From: Chelatococcus caeni
GTDB lineage: Bacteria > Pseudomonadota > Alphaproteobacteria > Rhizobiales > Beijerinckiaceae
Assembly: GCF_014196925.1 (NCBI RefSeq)
Contig: NZ_JACIEN010000003.1
Coordinates: 496,001-560,000, forward strand
Length of the DNA stretch: 64,000 nt
Direction of reading: 5' to 3'
Shown here: in pieces, positions 26,839 through 36,180 of the stretch
Layout of the letters: the number at the start of each line of letters is the position of its first letter
Position numbering within the stretch: position 1 is the first letter of the stretch
Notes under the pieces: model-generated
The model's input: the letters and a program-made list of their open reading frames with translations, nothing else
Databases searched by the model: none
Told to the model about the DNA's origin: nothing
Made by a program: the position numbers and the translations under genes

Positions 26839-26841
26839 GTG

Positions 26842-27939
26842 ATGGGTTTCAAATGCGGCATCGTCGGCCTGCCGAACGTGGGCAAGTCGACGCTCTTCAA
26901 CGCGCTCACGCAGACGGCGGCGGCCCAGGCGGCCAACTATCCCTTCTGCACCATCGAGCCGAACGTCGGCGAGGTGGCGGTTCCCGACCCGCGCCTTACG
27001 GCCCTTGCCGGGATCGCCGGCTCGGCGCAGATCATCCCGACGCGGCTCACCTTCGTCGACATCGCCGGCCTGGTGCGCGGCGCCTCCAAGGGCGAAGGCC
27101 TCGGCAACCAGTTCCTCGCCAACATCCGTGAGGTCGACGCCATCGCCCATGTGGTGCGCTGCTTCGAGGACGGTGACGTCACCCATGTCGAGGGCAAGGT
27201 CGACCCCATCGCCGACATCGAGACGATCGAGACCGAGCTGATGCTCGCCGATCTCGACAGCCTCGAGAAGCGCGTCACCGCCCTCGAGAAGAAGGCCCGC
27301 GGCGGCGACAAGGAATCGAAGGAGGCGCTCGACCTCGTCGCGCGCGCCCTCACCCTGCTGCGCGACGGCAAGCCGGCCCGGCTCGTCGAGCGCAAGCCGG
27401 AGGAGGAGCGCGCCTTCGACATGCTCGGCCTCCTGACCTCGAAGCCCGTCCTCTACGTGTGCAACGTCGACGAGGGCTCGGCCCACGAAGGCAACGAGTT
27501 CTCCGCCCGCGTGTTCGCCCGCGCCGCGGAGGAAGGGGCCAAGGCCGTCGTCGTCTCGGCCAAGATCGAGAGCGAGATCGCGGTTCTGCCGGCCGAGGAA
27601 CAGGCGGAATATCTCGCCGCCATCGAGCTCGAGGAGCCCGGCCTCAACCGCGTGATCCGCGCCGGCTATGAATTGCTCGGCCTCATCACCTATTTCACGG
27701 TGGGCCCCAAGGAGGCGCGCGCCTGGACCATTACCCGCGGCACCAGGGCGCCGCAGGCCGCCGGCGTCATCCATACCGACTTCGAGAAGGGCTTCATCCG
27801 GGCCGAGACCATCGCCTATGGCGACTATGTGACGCTGAAGGGCGAGGCCGGCGCCCGCGACGCCGGCAAGCTGCGCCTCGAAGGCAAGGACTACCAGGTC
27901 GCCGATGGCGACGTCCTGCACTTCCGCTTCGCGAACTGA
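26842..27939 (+). CDS. ychF: Redox-regulated ATPase YchF (OLA1 type)
   Basis: The 365-residue Obg-family P-loop protein prefers ATP. It shows GLPNVGKSTLFNAL (Walker A), NYPFCTIEPNVG, FVDIAGLVRGASKGEGLGNQFL (G3 region), a coiled-coil insert (LEKRVTALEKKARGGDKESK), YVCNVDE at the G4 position and a C-terminal TGS domain ending VLHFRFAN. A GTG three bases upstream is in frame, but the ATG starts the conserved MGFKCGIVGLPN. Linked to ribosomes and stress responses in other bacteria. Confidence 0.96.
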   Translation: MGFKCGIVGLPNVGKSTLFNALTQTAAAQAANYPFCTIEPNVGEVAVPDPRLTALAGIAGSAQIIPTRLTFVDIAGLVRGASKGEGLGNQFLANIREVDAIAHVVRCFEDGDVTHVEGKVDPIADIETIETELMLADLDSLEKRVTALEKKARGGDKESKEALDLVARALTLLRDGKPARLVERKPEEERAFDMLGLLTSKPVLYVCNVDEGSAHEGNEFSARVFARAAEEGAKAVVVSAKIESEIAVLPAEEQAEYLAAIELEEPGLNRVIRAGYELLGLITYFTVGPKEARAWTITRGTRAPQAAGVIHTDFEKGFIRAETIAYGDYVTLKGEAGARDAGKLRLEGKDYQVADGDVLHFRFAN

Positions 27940-27940
27940 G

Positions 27941-28130
27941 GCAGTCGGCAGTCGGCGGAATTGCAGACCGCCGCCGCCAGGCACAACCTCGTTTCCCGGA
28001 CGCATGCAGCGAAGCGGAATACGCGCCGGGAACCAGCCCATGAATCGGCCGAAGGCACCTATCACCCAAGGTGAATAAGCCCCGGATCAGCACCGCAGCG
28101 TTTCATGCTGCAGTGCATCCGGGGCACGAG
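27941..28130. repeat. Dispersed intergenic repeat, family A, copy 2
   Basis: It fills most of the 265-base gap between ychF and the endonuclease V gene. First hairpin: TTCCCGG/CCGGGAA around 27992-28032. Second hairpin (28080-28124): CCCCGGAT/ATCCGGGG, then GCAC/GTGC and GCAGC/GCTGC, around a GTTTCAT loop. It is diverged from copy 1 in the spacer but matches in blocks, and paired positions tend to change together, as expected if the fold is kept. Confidence 0.8.
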
Positions 28131-28204
28131 GTCCATCGGGGAGGGCATGGCCGGCTCGTCCCGCCCCCGTTGCAGCGCACGTCCCCGCCTGCCATGAAGG
28201 GGCC

Positions 28205-28867
28205 ATGCAACTCCATCCCCGCCATGCCTGGGCCGTGACGCCGCGCGAGGCGATTGCCCTGCAGCAGGACCTCAAGGGTGAGATCGACACCGGCCGCCCG
28301 CTCGCCCTGCCCGATGTCCGGCTCGTCGCTGGTGTCGACGTCAGCGTCAAGAACGGCCTCTCGCGCGCCGCCGTCGTCGTCACCCGCCTGCCGGACTTCG
28401 CCGTCGTCGAGACGGTGCTCGCCACGCGGCCGACACCCTTCCCCTATGTGCCCGGCCTCCTCAGCTTCCGCGAGGGGCCGGTGCTGGAAGAAGCCTTCGG
28501 CAAGCTCGGCACCGAGCCGGACGTCTTCATCTTCGACGGCATGGGCATCGCCCATCCGCGGCGCATCGGCATCGCCAGCCACATGGGCCTGTGGCTCGAG
28601 AAGCCGACCATCGGCTGCGGCAAGACGCTGCTCGTCGGCCGCTTCGAGGCGCTCGGGCCGGAGAAGGGCGCCGCCGCACCGCTCGTCGACAAGGGGGAGA
28701 CGATCGGCGTCGCCCTGCGCACGCGCGGGCGCGTCAGCCCCGTCTTCATCTCCCCGGGCCACCGCATCGACCTTGCGAGCGCCGTCGCCGTGACGCTCGC
28801 CGCGACGACACGCTTCCGGCTGCCTGAGCCGATCCGCCTCGCCCATGCCGCCGCCGGCACGCTGTGA
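28205..28867 (+). CDS. nfi: Endonuclease V (deoxyinosine 3'-endonuclease)
   Basis: Endonuclease V nicks DNA one nucleotide 3' of deoxyinosine. The 220-residue protein has VAGVDVSVK (first metal Asp), PYVPGLLSFREGP (the wedge PYVPG and catalytic Glu) and DVFIFDGMGIAHPRRIGIASHMG (second Asp, base pocket). All catalytic positions appear intact. It stands alone between the repeat and the MaoC gene. Confidence 0.94.
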   Translation: MQLHPRHAWAVTPREAIALQQDLKGEIDTGRPLALPDVRLVAGVDVSVKNGLSRAAVVVTRLPDFAVVETVLATRPTPFPYVPGLLSFREGPVLEEAFGKLGTEPDVFIFDGMGIAHPRRIGIASHMGLWLEKPTIGCGKTLLVGRFEALGPEKGAAAPLVDKGETIGVALRTRGRVSPVFISPGHRIDLASAVAVTLAATTRFRLPEPIRLAHAAAGTL

Positions 28868-29011
28868 GCTAGCGCGGGCGCGTGCATTTGGCCAAGGGCA
28901 GAATTGCTCCGGCGCCCGTCGTCGAGGCGCGGCCTTTCCGCTATAGCCCAAGTCGGGGCCCGCTGCCCGGCGCGACCTCGTCCGCCGGGCTTTACGATCG
29001 GCGAGGTGTTC

Positions 29012-30031
29012 ATGGCGCTCACCCATTACGAGGATTTCGAACCCGGCATCCGCCTGTCCCTCGGCCCCCGCCGCATCACCATGGACGAGATCGTCGCCTT
29101 CGCGCGGCAATACGACCCGCAGCCGATGCACACGGACCCCGAGGCGGCGAAGGAGAGCCTCGCCGGCGGGCTGATCGCCTCGGGCTGGCACAGCTGCGGC
29201 ATCGTCATGCGCATGATCGCCGACGGCTTCATCCTCGCCTCCACGGGCCAGGGCGCGCCGGGCATCGAGGAAGTGCGCTGGCTGCGGCCGGTGCGGCCGG
29301 GCGACGATCTCACGCTCACCGTCGAGGTGCTGGAGCGCCGGCCCCTGCGCAGCAGGCCGGAGATCGGCATGGTCCGCTTCCGCATGGTGCTTGCCAACGG
29401 GGCGGGCGAGGACCTGCTGCAGCAGACCAACTGGGTCATGTTCCGGCGCCGCGATCCCGGCCGGGAGGCCGAGGTCCCTGCTTCGACCGCCGCGCGGGGC
29501 CACCAGGGCGCGACGCCGGATCTGCCCGAAGCCCGCCCCTCCCCGGACCATGCGCGTTTCCTGGACGATCTCGTGCCCGGCGAGACGGCTTCGCTCGGCA
29601 CCTATCGGTTCACCCCCGAGGAGATCGTCACCTTCGCGCGCGCTTACGACCCGCAGCCGTTCCATGTCGATGCGGAGGCGGCCCGGCGCTCCCTGTTCGG
29701 CGGGCTGTGCGCCTCGGGCTGGCACACGGCCGCCGTGTGGATGAAACTGATGGTGGCGCACTGGGAGCGGCAGCGGCAGGCCGCCCTCTCCCTGCGCTTG
29801 CCCGTCCCCAGCCTCGGCCCCTCCCCCGGCTTTCGCGACCTCAAATGGCTGAAGCCGGTCTTCGCCAGCGACGCGCTGACCTATGCGGTGCGCATCGTGG
29901 AGGCGCGGCCTTCCGCATCCCGCCCCGGCTGGGGCCTCGTGACCCAGCACAGCACGGCCGTGAACCAGCACGGCGAGCCGGTTTTCGCCTTCACCGGCAC
30001 CGTGATGTGGCAGCGAGCGCCTGCCGCCTGA
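29012..30031 (+). CDS. Tandem MaoC-like (double hotdog) dehydratase
   Basis: A 339-residue protein of two consecutive MaoC-like domains. Each carries the family's active-site block: FARQYDPQPMHTDPEAAKESL with GGLIASGWHS in the first, FARAYDPQPFHVDAEAARRSL with GGLCASGWHT in the second. The Asp and His are the (R)-hydratase dyad. A linker of about 30 residues (residues 150-180) separates them. In many alphaproteobacteria the two halves are adjacent separate genes, so this looks like a fusion. Likely acts on acyl-CoA thioesters; substrate unknown. ATG 29012 starts the first domain; CTATAGC at about 28941 may be its -10. Confidence 0.85.
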   Translation: MALTHYEDFEPGIRLSLGPRRITMDEIVAFARQYDPQPMHTDPEAAKESLAGGLIASGWHSCGIVMRMIADGFILASTGQGAPGIEEVRWLRPVRPGDDLTLTVEVLERRPLRSRPEIGMVRFRMVLANGAGEDLLQQTNWVMFRRRDPGREAEVPASTAARGHQGATPDLPEARPSPDHARFLDDLVPGETASLGTYRFTPEEIVTFARAYDPQPFHVDAEAARRSLFGGLCASGWHTAAVWMKLMVAHWERQRQAALSLRLPVPSLGPSPGFRDLKWLKPVFASDALTYAVRIVEARPSASRPGWGLVTQHSTAVNQHGEPVFAFTGTVMWQRAPAA

Positions 30032-30073
30032 CGCTGATCGCCATGGCCGGCGTTGAAAGCCAGCCCCCGATGT

Positions 30074-30126
30074 GGTCCCCTTAAGGCGGCGCAGCCGGCT
30101 GCGCATCAGCCTTTCAACAGGGGACC
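30074..30126 (+). promoter_or_regulatory. Long mRNA hairpin before the second MscS gene
   Basis: GGTCCCCT (30074-30081) pairs with AGGGGACC (30119-30126), AAGGC (30083-30087) with GCCTT (30109-30113), and the centre is the palindrome GCGCAGCCGGCTGCGC (30089-30104). The right arm holds the best Shine-Dalgarno-like run, AGGGGA, 15 bases before the ATG, so folding could mask ribosome binding. It might instead terminate the MaoC transcript, though no T-run follows. Confidence 0.5.
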
Positions 30127-30139
30127 TTCTCCGGGATTC

Positions 30140-32452
30140 ATGAAACATTTCATCGCGCTCGTCTGTCTCTGCCTCGCGTCCTTCCTCACTGCAGCCGGCC
30201 CGTCGTCCGCCCAGACGACCCCCGCGCCGGCGGCAAGCACGGGCGAGGCTCCGGCGAACACGAGCGTCGATGCGCTCATCAAGATCCTGGAGGACGATGC
30301 CGCCCGCCAAGCGCTGATCGACCGGCTGCGGAGCGCAGCCGCGGAACCCGCGCCGCCGGCCGAGGCGCCGACCTTCGCCCGCTGGCTGGCCGAGCACACG
30401 ACCCAGGCGACGACCGCCCTCAAGGAGGCGCTCGCCTCCGCCTGGGCCTTCACCGAGCGCCTCGGCGAGGTGCTGGCGGGGACGGCCTCGCTCGACCTGC
30501 CCCGGCTGTGGGACGTCATCGCGAGCCTCGGCTCCGTGATGCTCGTCGCCTTCCTGCTGCTCTTCGCCGCGCGGCTGATCACCAACCGCTTCCTCGACAG
30601 GACGGCGCTGCGGGCCGAGGGCGCCCCGCTCGTGACGCGCCTCGCCCTCGCGGTCGTCGCGGCGCTGATCGATGCGCTCGCCGTCGTCGTCGCCTGGGGC
30701 GCCGGCTATCTCATCGCGCTCCAGCTCGGCAGCGAGGCGGCGCTCAGCTTCGGCGAGACGCTGTTCCTCAATGCGCTCATCGTGCTCGAGCTCGGCAAGG
30801 TCGGCCTGCGCTTTCTCCTGGCGCCCCGCCATCCGGCCCTGCGCCCGCTGCCGCTCGACGACACCGACGCCAACTACTGGTACTTCTGGCTGAGCCGCCT
30901 CGTCAGCCTCATCGGCTACACCTTCCTGTTCATCGCGCCGCTCGTCGCGGCGACCACCACCTTCGCCGCCGCCCGGTCCGTGCGCGTCATCGTGCTTTTG
31001 GCGGCACTCTTCATCGGCATCGCCATCATCCTGCAGAACCGCGACGCCGTGCGTGCCCGCCTGTCGACGACCGGCCGTGAATGGGGCCACGCGACGCGGC
31101 AGGTCCTCATCGTCCTCAGCCGCATCTGGCACGTCCTCGCCATCGTCTATCTCACCGCCCTCTTCGCGGCCTGGCTGTCGAACCCCTTCACCGTCCTGCC
31201 CTTCATGCTCAAGGCGACGGTGGAGACGGGCATCGCGGTGCTCGTGGGCAGCCTCGTCACGGCCTTCATCACGCGTGCCCTGCGGGGCGGCATGTCCCTG
31301 CCGGACGACGTGAAGGCGCGCCTGCCCCTGCTCGAGGCAAGGCTCAACGCCTTCATTCCCTCGGTGCTGCGCGTTGCCCGGACGGTGGTGCTCGTCGTCG
31401 TGCTGCTGGCGATCGCCGATGCCTGGGCCGTCCTCGACCTCGGTGCATGGCTCGCGAGCGAGACGGGCCGCAACCTCGTGGGCGCCCTGATCTCCACCTC
31501 GCTGGTTCTCGTCATCGGCTGGCTCGTCTACGTCGCCGTGTCGAGCTGGGTGGAATACAGGCTGTCGAACGACTTCGGCCGCGTGCCGAGCGCGCGCGAG
31601 CGCACCCTGCTCTCCCTCTTCCGCAACGCCTTCACCATCGTGCTCCTCGTGCTCGTCGGCCTCCTCGCCCTGTCGGAGCTCGGGGTGAACATCGGGCCCC
31701 TGCTCGCCGGCGCCGGCGTCATCGGCCTCGCCGTCAGCTTCGGCTCGCAGAAGCTGGTGCAGGACATCATCACCGGCGCCTTCATCCAGATCGAAAACGC
31801 CATGAACGAGGGCGACGTGGTCAATCTGGGCTCGGTCTCGGGCGTGGTGGAGAAGCTCACCATTCGCTCCGTCGGCATCCGCGACCTCGACGGCATCTAC
31901 CACCTCGTGCCGTTCAGCGCCGTGACCACGGTATCGAACTTCATGCGCGGCTTCGCCTTCCACGTCGCCGAGATCGGCGTCGCCTACCGCGAGAACATCC
32001 CGCAGGTGAAGGAAGCGATGCAGGAGGCCTTCGACAGGCTGGCCAAGACCGAGCACGGCAACGCCATCATCGGGCCGCTCGACATGCAGGGCGTCACGGG
32101 CTTCGATGATTCGGCCGTGAAGGTGCGGGCCCGCATCCGTACCCTCGCCGGCCAGCAGTGGAACGTCGGCCGGGCCTACAACGAAATCCTCAAGGCCGTC
32201 TTCGACGAGCGGGACATCGAGATCCCCTACCCGCACATCACCGTCTACATGGGACGCGACAAGAAGGGCAACGCCCCGCCCCTGCACCTCGTGAACGACG
32301 GGCCGCGCGACGAGGCCGCCGGCACGGACACGGCCGCAGCCCGGGCGAAGAAGCCGCGGCGGCCGAGACCGGCCCGCCGCCGCCCCGAACGGCTCCCGTA
32401 CGGGCCGGACATGCCGGCATCCGGCAATGGAGACGATACCGGCAGGCTGTGA
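30140..32452 (+). CDS. MscS-family mechanosensitive ion channel (paralogue 2)
   Basis: A 770-residue protein with an N-terminal signal peptide (MKHFIALVCLCLASFLTAA, cut near SSAQ), a helical periplasmic region (to about residue 125), about nine TM helices, and the MscS core: LGVNIGPLLAGAGVIGLAVSFGSQ (about 515-538), then KLVQDIITGAFIQIENAMNEGD and a C-terminal cytoplasmic domain. This is the large MscK/YbiO-like layout. The C-terminus is basic ([15 protein letters not shown]). It converges with apt three bases downstream. It shares the pore motif with the channel at 23190-25283. Confidence 0.92.
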   Translation: MKHFIALVCLCLASFLTAAGPSSAQTTPAPAASTGEAPANTSVDALIKILEDDAARQALIDRLRSAAAEPAPPAEAPTFARWLAEHTTQATTALKEALASAWAFTERLGEVLAGTASLDLPRLWDVIASLGSVMLVAFLLLFAARLITNRFLDRTALRAEGAPLVTRLALAVVAALIDALAVVVAWGAGYLIALQLGSEAALSFGETLFLNALIVLELGKVGLRFLLAPRHPALRPLPLDDTDANYWYFWLSRLVSLIGYTFLFIAPLVAATTTFAAARSVRVIVLLAALFIGIAIILQNRDAVRARLSTTGREWGHATRQVLIVLSRIWHVLAIVYLTALFAAWLSNPFTVLPFMLKATVETGIAVLVGSLVTAFITRALRGGMSLPDDVKARLPLLEARLNAFIPSVLRVARTVVLVVVLLAIADAWAVLDLGAWLASETGRNLVGALISTSLVLVIGWLVYVAVSSWVEYRLSNDFGRVPSARERTLLSLFRNAFTIVLLVLVGLLALSELGVNIGPLLAGAGVIGLAVSFGSQKLVQDIITGAFIQIENAMNEGDVVNLGSVSGVVEKLTIRSVGIRDLDGIYHLVPFSAVTTVSNFMRGFAFHVAEIGVAYRENIPQVKEAMQEAFDRLAKTEHGNAIIGPLDMQGVTGFDDSAVKVRARIRTLAGQQWNVGRAYNEILKAVFDERDIEIPYPHITVYMGRDKKGNAPPLHLVNDGPRDEAAGTDTAAARAKKPRRPRPARRRPERLPYGPDMPASGNGDDTGRL

Positions 32453-32455
32453 GGC

Positions 32456-32995
32456 TCAGTGGCCCTCGAAGGACATGAGCGTGCGCACGGTGACGCCCAT
32501 GTCGCGCAGGCGCTTGGCGCCGCCGAGATCCGGCAGGTCGATGACGAAGACGGCCGCGACCACCTCCGCCCCCATCTTGCGCAGCAGCTCCACGGCCGCG
32601 GTCGCCGTGCCGCCGGTGGCGATGAGGTCGTCGACGAGGATGACACGCTCGCCGGGCGCGATCGCGTCGCGGTGCATCTCCATCTCGTCGATGCCGTATT
32701 CGAGCGAATAGGCGATCGTCACCGTCTCGTGCGGCAGCTTGCCCTTCTTGCGGATGGGCACGAAGCCGGACGCGAGCTGGTGCGCCACCGCCCCGCCGAG
32801 GATGAAGCCACGCGCCTCGATGCCCGCGACCTTGTCGATCTTGGAGCCGGGCCACGGCTGCACCAGCTCGTCCACGGCGCGCCGGAAGGCGCGCGCATCG
32901 CCGAGCAGGGTCGTGATGTCGCGAAAGAGGATGCCGGGCCTTGGATAGTCCGGGATCGTCCGCACCGCCGCCCTGAGATCGCTGCGCTCGTCCAT
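32456..32995 (-). CDS. apt: Adenine phosphoribosyltransferase
   Basis: Apt salvages adenine to AMP with PRPP. The 179-residue protein has [20 protein letters not shown] (adenine-site region), [26 protein letters not shown] in the flexible hood, and the PRPP-binding loop [14 protein letters not shown]. Standard length. Single gene, convergent with the MscS gene. Confidence 0.96.
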   Translation of the reverse strand: MDERSDLRAAVRTIPDYPRPGILFRDITTLLGDARAFRRAVDELVQPWPGSKIDKVAGIEARGFILGGAVAHQLASGFVPIRKKGKLPHETVTIAYSLEYGIDEMEMHRDAIAPGERVILVDDLIATGGTATAAVELLRKMGAEVVAAVFVIDLPDLGGAKRLRDMGVTVRTLMSFEGH

Positions 32996-33079
32996 GTCGC
33001 TGTTCCACCGTCCGGTTCGGTCAAGTCATCAACCCGGCCGCCCCGCGCGTCAAGCAGCGCCAGGGCCCACCGGCCAATG

Positions 33080-33103
33080 AAAAAGGCGCCCGAAGGCGCC
33101 TTT
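33080..33103 (-). terminator. Terminator of the petABC operon
   Basis: AAAGGCGCC (33082-33090) and GGCGCCTTT (33095-33103) pair around a CGAA loop; read on the minus strand the stem runs into a T stretch (complement of 33080-33084). It lies about 20 bases after the cytochrome c1 stop. The symmetric A/T flanks could let it act in both directions. Confidence 0.8.
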
Positions 33104-33123
33104 CCGTGCGGGAAGCCGGCAGA

Positions 33124-33993
33124 TCAGCCGTGCGCTTCCTCGGCATGGGCGCGGGCCCAGATCTTCTTCTTGGTAAAATAGAGCAGCGCCGCGAAGACGA
33201 TGAGGAAGATGATGACCTTGAAGCCCATGGCCTTGCGGGCCTCGAGATGCGGCTCGGCCGCCCACATCATGAAGGCCGAGACGTCACGCGAGTACTGGTC
33301 GATCGTCTCCGGCACCACCGGGTTGCCGGCCTCGTCCTTCGGGTATTCCACCTGCCCGTCGCTGAGCGGCGGCGGCATGGCGATGGCATGGCCCGGCATG
33401 TACTCGTTCCAGTACTGCCCCGGCTGCAGGTTGGTGCCCGCCGGCGCCTCGCGATAGCCGGTCAGCAGCGCGTGGATGTAGTCCACGCCGTGCTCGGCAT
33501 ATTCGAAGAACGGGATGGCATCGACGATGAACAGCGGGAAGCCGCGCTCATAGGTGCGCGCCTTGGCGAGCAGCGAGAAATCCGGCGGATAGGCGCCGCC
33601 GTTGGCCGCGCGCGCCGCATTCTCGTTCGGGAACGGCGACGGGAAATGGTCGGCCGGACGGCCGGGACGCTCGAACATGTCGCCCGAGTCGTTCGGCCCG
33701 TCCTGGATCTGGTACTCGGCGGCGAGCGCCTTGACCTGGCCCTCGGTGAACTCGGGCCCGCCCGGCTCGGAAAGGTTGCGGAAGGCGACGCGGCTGAGGC
33801 CGTGGCAGCTGGCGCAGACCTCGCGATAGACCTTGAAGCCGCGCTGCAGCTGCGCCCGGTCGAAGGTGCCGAAGGGACCGGCGAAGCTCCAGCTCTCGCG
33901 CGGCGGCTTCACCTGCTCGGCCGCGGAGGCCGGCACCGCCGCAACGACGGCGGCTGCGAGGAAGCCGGCGATGAGAAGGGTCGTCTTTTTCAT
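33124..33993 (-). CDS. petC: Cytochrome c1 of the bc1 complex
   Basis: The 289-residue protein is secreted by its signal peptide (MKKTTLLIAGFLAAAVVAAV, cut near ASA) and anchored by a C-terminal helix (FKVIIFLIVFAALLYF) with a Lys-rich cytosolic end. Heme c is bound by CASCHG, and the axial Met is probably in YMPGHAIAMPPPL. It passes electrons from the Rieske protein to cytochrome c. It ends the petA-petB-petC operon. Confidence 0.96.
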   Translation of the reverse strand: MKKTTLLIAGFLAAAVVAAVPASAAEQVKPPRESWSFAGPFGTFDRAQLQRGFKVYREVCASCHGLSRVAFRNLSEPGGPEFTEGQVKALAAEYQIQDGPNDSGDMFERPGRPADHFPSPFPNENAARAANGGAYPPDFSLLAKARTYERGFPLFIVDAIPFFEYAEHGVDYIHALLTGYREAPAGTNLQPGQYWNEYMPGHAIAMPPPLSDGQVEYPKDEAGNPVVPETIDQYSRDVSAFMMWAAEPHLEARKAMGFKVIIFLIVFAALLYFTKKKIWARAHAEEAHG

Positions 33994-34036
33994 GTCGTCA
34001 TTTCCCCCGCGCCGCAAGGCGCGATCAGCCCCAATC

Positions 34037-35320
34037 TCAGCCCTTGGAATTCGGCTCGGCACTGGCGCCCGAGGCGAGGCCGACCGGCGCACCGCCGTGC
34101 TTGCGCAGCACGTCCTCGGCGATGCTGCCCGGCATGGCACGCGGCTTCTCGATGAGGCCGAGGATGGGCAGGATCACGATGAAGTGCAGGAAGTAGTAGG
34201 CGGTCAGCACGCGCGAGGCGATGACATAGCCCCCCTCCGGCGGCTTGGCGCCGAGATAGCCGAGGCCGATGCAGCACAGCACGAAGACCCAGAACAGCTG
34301 CTTGTAGAGCGGCCGGTAGGTCGCCGAGCGCACCCGCGAGGTGTCGAGCCACGGCAGGAAGGCGAGCACCGCGATCGCCGCGAACATGGCGATGACGCCG
34401 GCGAGCTTGTCCGGGATGGCGCGCAGGATCGCGTAGAACGGCAGGAAGTACCACTCCGGCACGATATGCGCGGGCGTCACCGCCGGGTTCGCCTCGATGT
34501 AGTTGTCCGCATGGCCGAGATAGTTCGGGATGTAGAACACGAACCAGGCGAAGAAGACGAAGAAGCAGATGACGGCGAAGAAGTCCTTGATCGTCGCATA
34601 CGGCGTGAAGGGCACCGTATCCTTCTTCAGGTTCTTGACGTCGAGGCCGGCCGGGTTGTTCTGCCCCACGACGTGCAGGGCCCAGATGTGCAGCGCCACG
34701 ACGCCGACGATCATGAAGGGCAGCAGGTAGTGCAGCGAGAAGAAGCGGTTCAGCGTCGGGTTGTCGACCGAGTAGCCGCCCCACAGCCAGGTCACGATCG
34801 GCTCGCCGACGATGGGCAGCGCCGAGAAGAGGTTCGTGATGACGGTGGCGCCCCAGAAGCTCATCTGCCCCCACGGCAGCACGTAGCCCATGAAGGCGGT
34901 GGCCATCATCAGGAGGAAGATGATGACGCCGAGGATCCACAGGATCTCGCGCGGGGCCTTGTAGGAGCCGTAGTAGAGGCCGCGGAAGATGTGGATGTAC
35001 ACCGCGATGAAGAACATCGAGGCGCCGTTGGCGTGCAGGTAGCGCAGCAGCCAGCCGTAGTTCACATCGCGCATGATGTGCTCGATGGACGAGAAGGCCA
35101 GCGTCGCATGCGGCGTGTAGTGCATGACGAGCACGATGCCCGTCACGATCTGCGCCACGAGCATGAAGGACAGGATCGCCCCGAACGTCCAGAAGTAGTT
35201 CAGGTTGCGCGGCGTCGGGTAGGCGACGAAGGACGAATGGACGAGGCCGACGAGGGGAAGCCGGCTCTCGAACCATTTCGCCACTGCGCTCTTCGGAACG
35301 TAGGTGGAATGTCCGCTCAT
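34037..35320 (-). CDS. petB: Cytochrome b of the bc1 complex
   Basis: The 427-residue, eight-helix protein holds both b hemes and the two quinone sites. Visible: [16 protein letters not shown] and [19 protein letters not shown] with heme His residues, [20 protein letters not shown], and the Qo-site [13 protein letters not shown]. The start was set at [16 protein letters not shown]; the frame is open further upstream but runs into petA territory. A C-terminal extension ([14 protein letters not shown]) is longer than in mitochondria. Confidence 0.97.
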   Translation of the reverse strand: MSGHSTYVPKSAVAKWFESRLPLVGLVHSSFVAYPTPRNLNYFWTFGAILSFMLVAQIVTGIVLVMHYTPHATLAFSSIEHIMRDVNYGWLLRYLHANGASMFFIAVYIHIFRGLYYGSYKAPREILWILGVIIFLLMMATAFMGYVLPWGQMSFWGATVITNLFSALPIVGEPIVTWLWGGYSVDNPTLNRFFSLHYLLPFMIVGVVALHIWALHVVGQNNPAGLDVKNLKKDTVPFTPYATIKDFFAVICFFVFFAWFVFYIPNYLGHADNYIEANPAVTPAHIVPEWYFLPFYAILRAIPDKLAGVIAMFAAIAVLAFLPWLDTSRVRSATYRPLYKQLFWVFVLCCIGLGYLGAKPPEGGYVIASRVLTAYYFLHFIVILPILGLIEKPRAMPGSIAEDVLRKHGGAPVGLASGASAEPNSKG

Positions 35321-35375
35321 GGTCTTGGGTCGCCTGATGTTGCTCGGTATCGCGGGCGTGATGCTGGTGGGCGCG

Positions 35376-35903
35376 TCAGCCGATCTGGATCTTCGTGTCG
35401 TCCACGAAGGCATAGGGCGGGATCGGCAGATTGGTCGGCGCCGGCCCCTGCCGGATACGCCCGGAGGTGTCGAACACCGAGCCGTGGCACGGGCACAGCC
35501 AGCCGTCATAGGCGCCCGCATTGCCGAGCGGGACGCAGCCGAGGTGGGTGCAGTTGCCGTAGACCACGAGCCACTGGGCGTGGCCTTCCTTGACGCGGGC
35601 CGAATCGGCTTCCGGATCCGGCAGCGAAGCGACGTTGACGTCCTCCGCCTCCTTGATCTCCTCGGCCGTCCGGTGGCGGACGAAGATGAGCTTGCCGCGC
35701 CAGAAGAGCTTGACGATCTGCCCCTCGGCGATCGGCGTGAGGTCGACCTCGACCGGCGCGCCGGCGGCGACGGTCGCCGCATCCGGGTTCATCTGCGCGA
35801 TGAAGGGCCATGCCACCGCGGCAACACCCACGGCGCCCACGGCGCCGGTCGCGATGAAGAGAAAGTCTCGCCGGGTCGGTTCGGCGGTAGCGGTCTCAGC
35901 CAC
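35376..35903 (-). CDS. petA: Ubiquinol-cytochrome c reductase Rieske iron-sulfur subunit
   Basis: The 175-residue protein starts with a Tat-type signal-anchor ([23 protein letters not shown]) and has the 2Fe-2S ligands in CTHLGC and CPCHGS. It takes the first electron from ubiquinol at the Qo site. It is the first gene of petABC; its promoter must be in the 277-base divergent gap shared with trmL (35904-36180), where no clear boxes were picked. Confidence 0.97.
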   Translation of the reverse strand: MAETATAEPTRRDFLFIATGAVGAVGVAAVAWPFIAQMNPDAATVAAGAPVEVDLTPIAEGQIVKLFWRGKLIFVRHRTAEEIKEAEDVNVASLPDPEADSARVKEGHAQWLVVYGNCTHLGCVPLGNAGAYDGWLCPCHGSVFDTSGRIRQGPAPTNLPIPPYAFVDDTKIQIG

Positions 35904-36180
35904 GTTGGCTCCCCAGTCTCACAATCCTGGCTCGACGTTTCGCCGCCGCGATGGTCCCCGCCGCCCCCCGCACGAGGCAGGATCCAGCGAAAACCGTCGA
36001 TCATGGCGGCGCGCCGACTTCAAAGCACGGACGCGACAGCCCCGCAATGCGACCGGGAGTCGCCGCGCGGCGGCTGTTTGGCATGGTTCCAGAACCATGT
36101 CCATACTTTCGGCAGACAAAGCCGTGCGCTACGTGCATTGCCCGGCCATCCGGCCTCATGCCCTCGAACCTGACGCCTCC

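Noticed and set aside
28103-32287. A 1394-residue open frame on the minus strand
   Set aside because: It lies opposite endonuclease V, the MaoC protein and an MscS channel, all with clear motifs. Its translation is His/Asp/Arg/Glu-rich low complexity, the usual antisense artefact of GC-rich codon bias.
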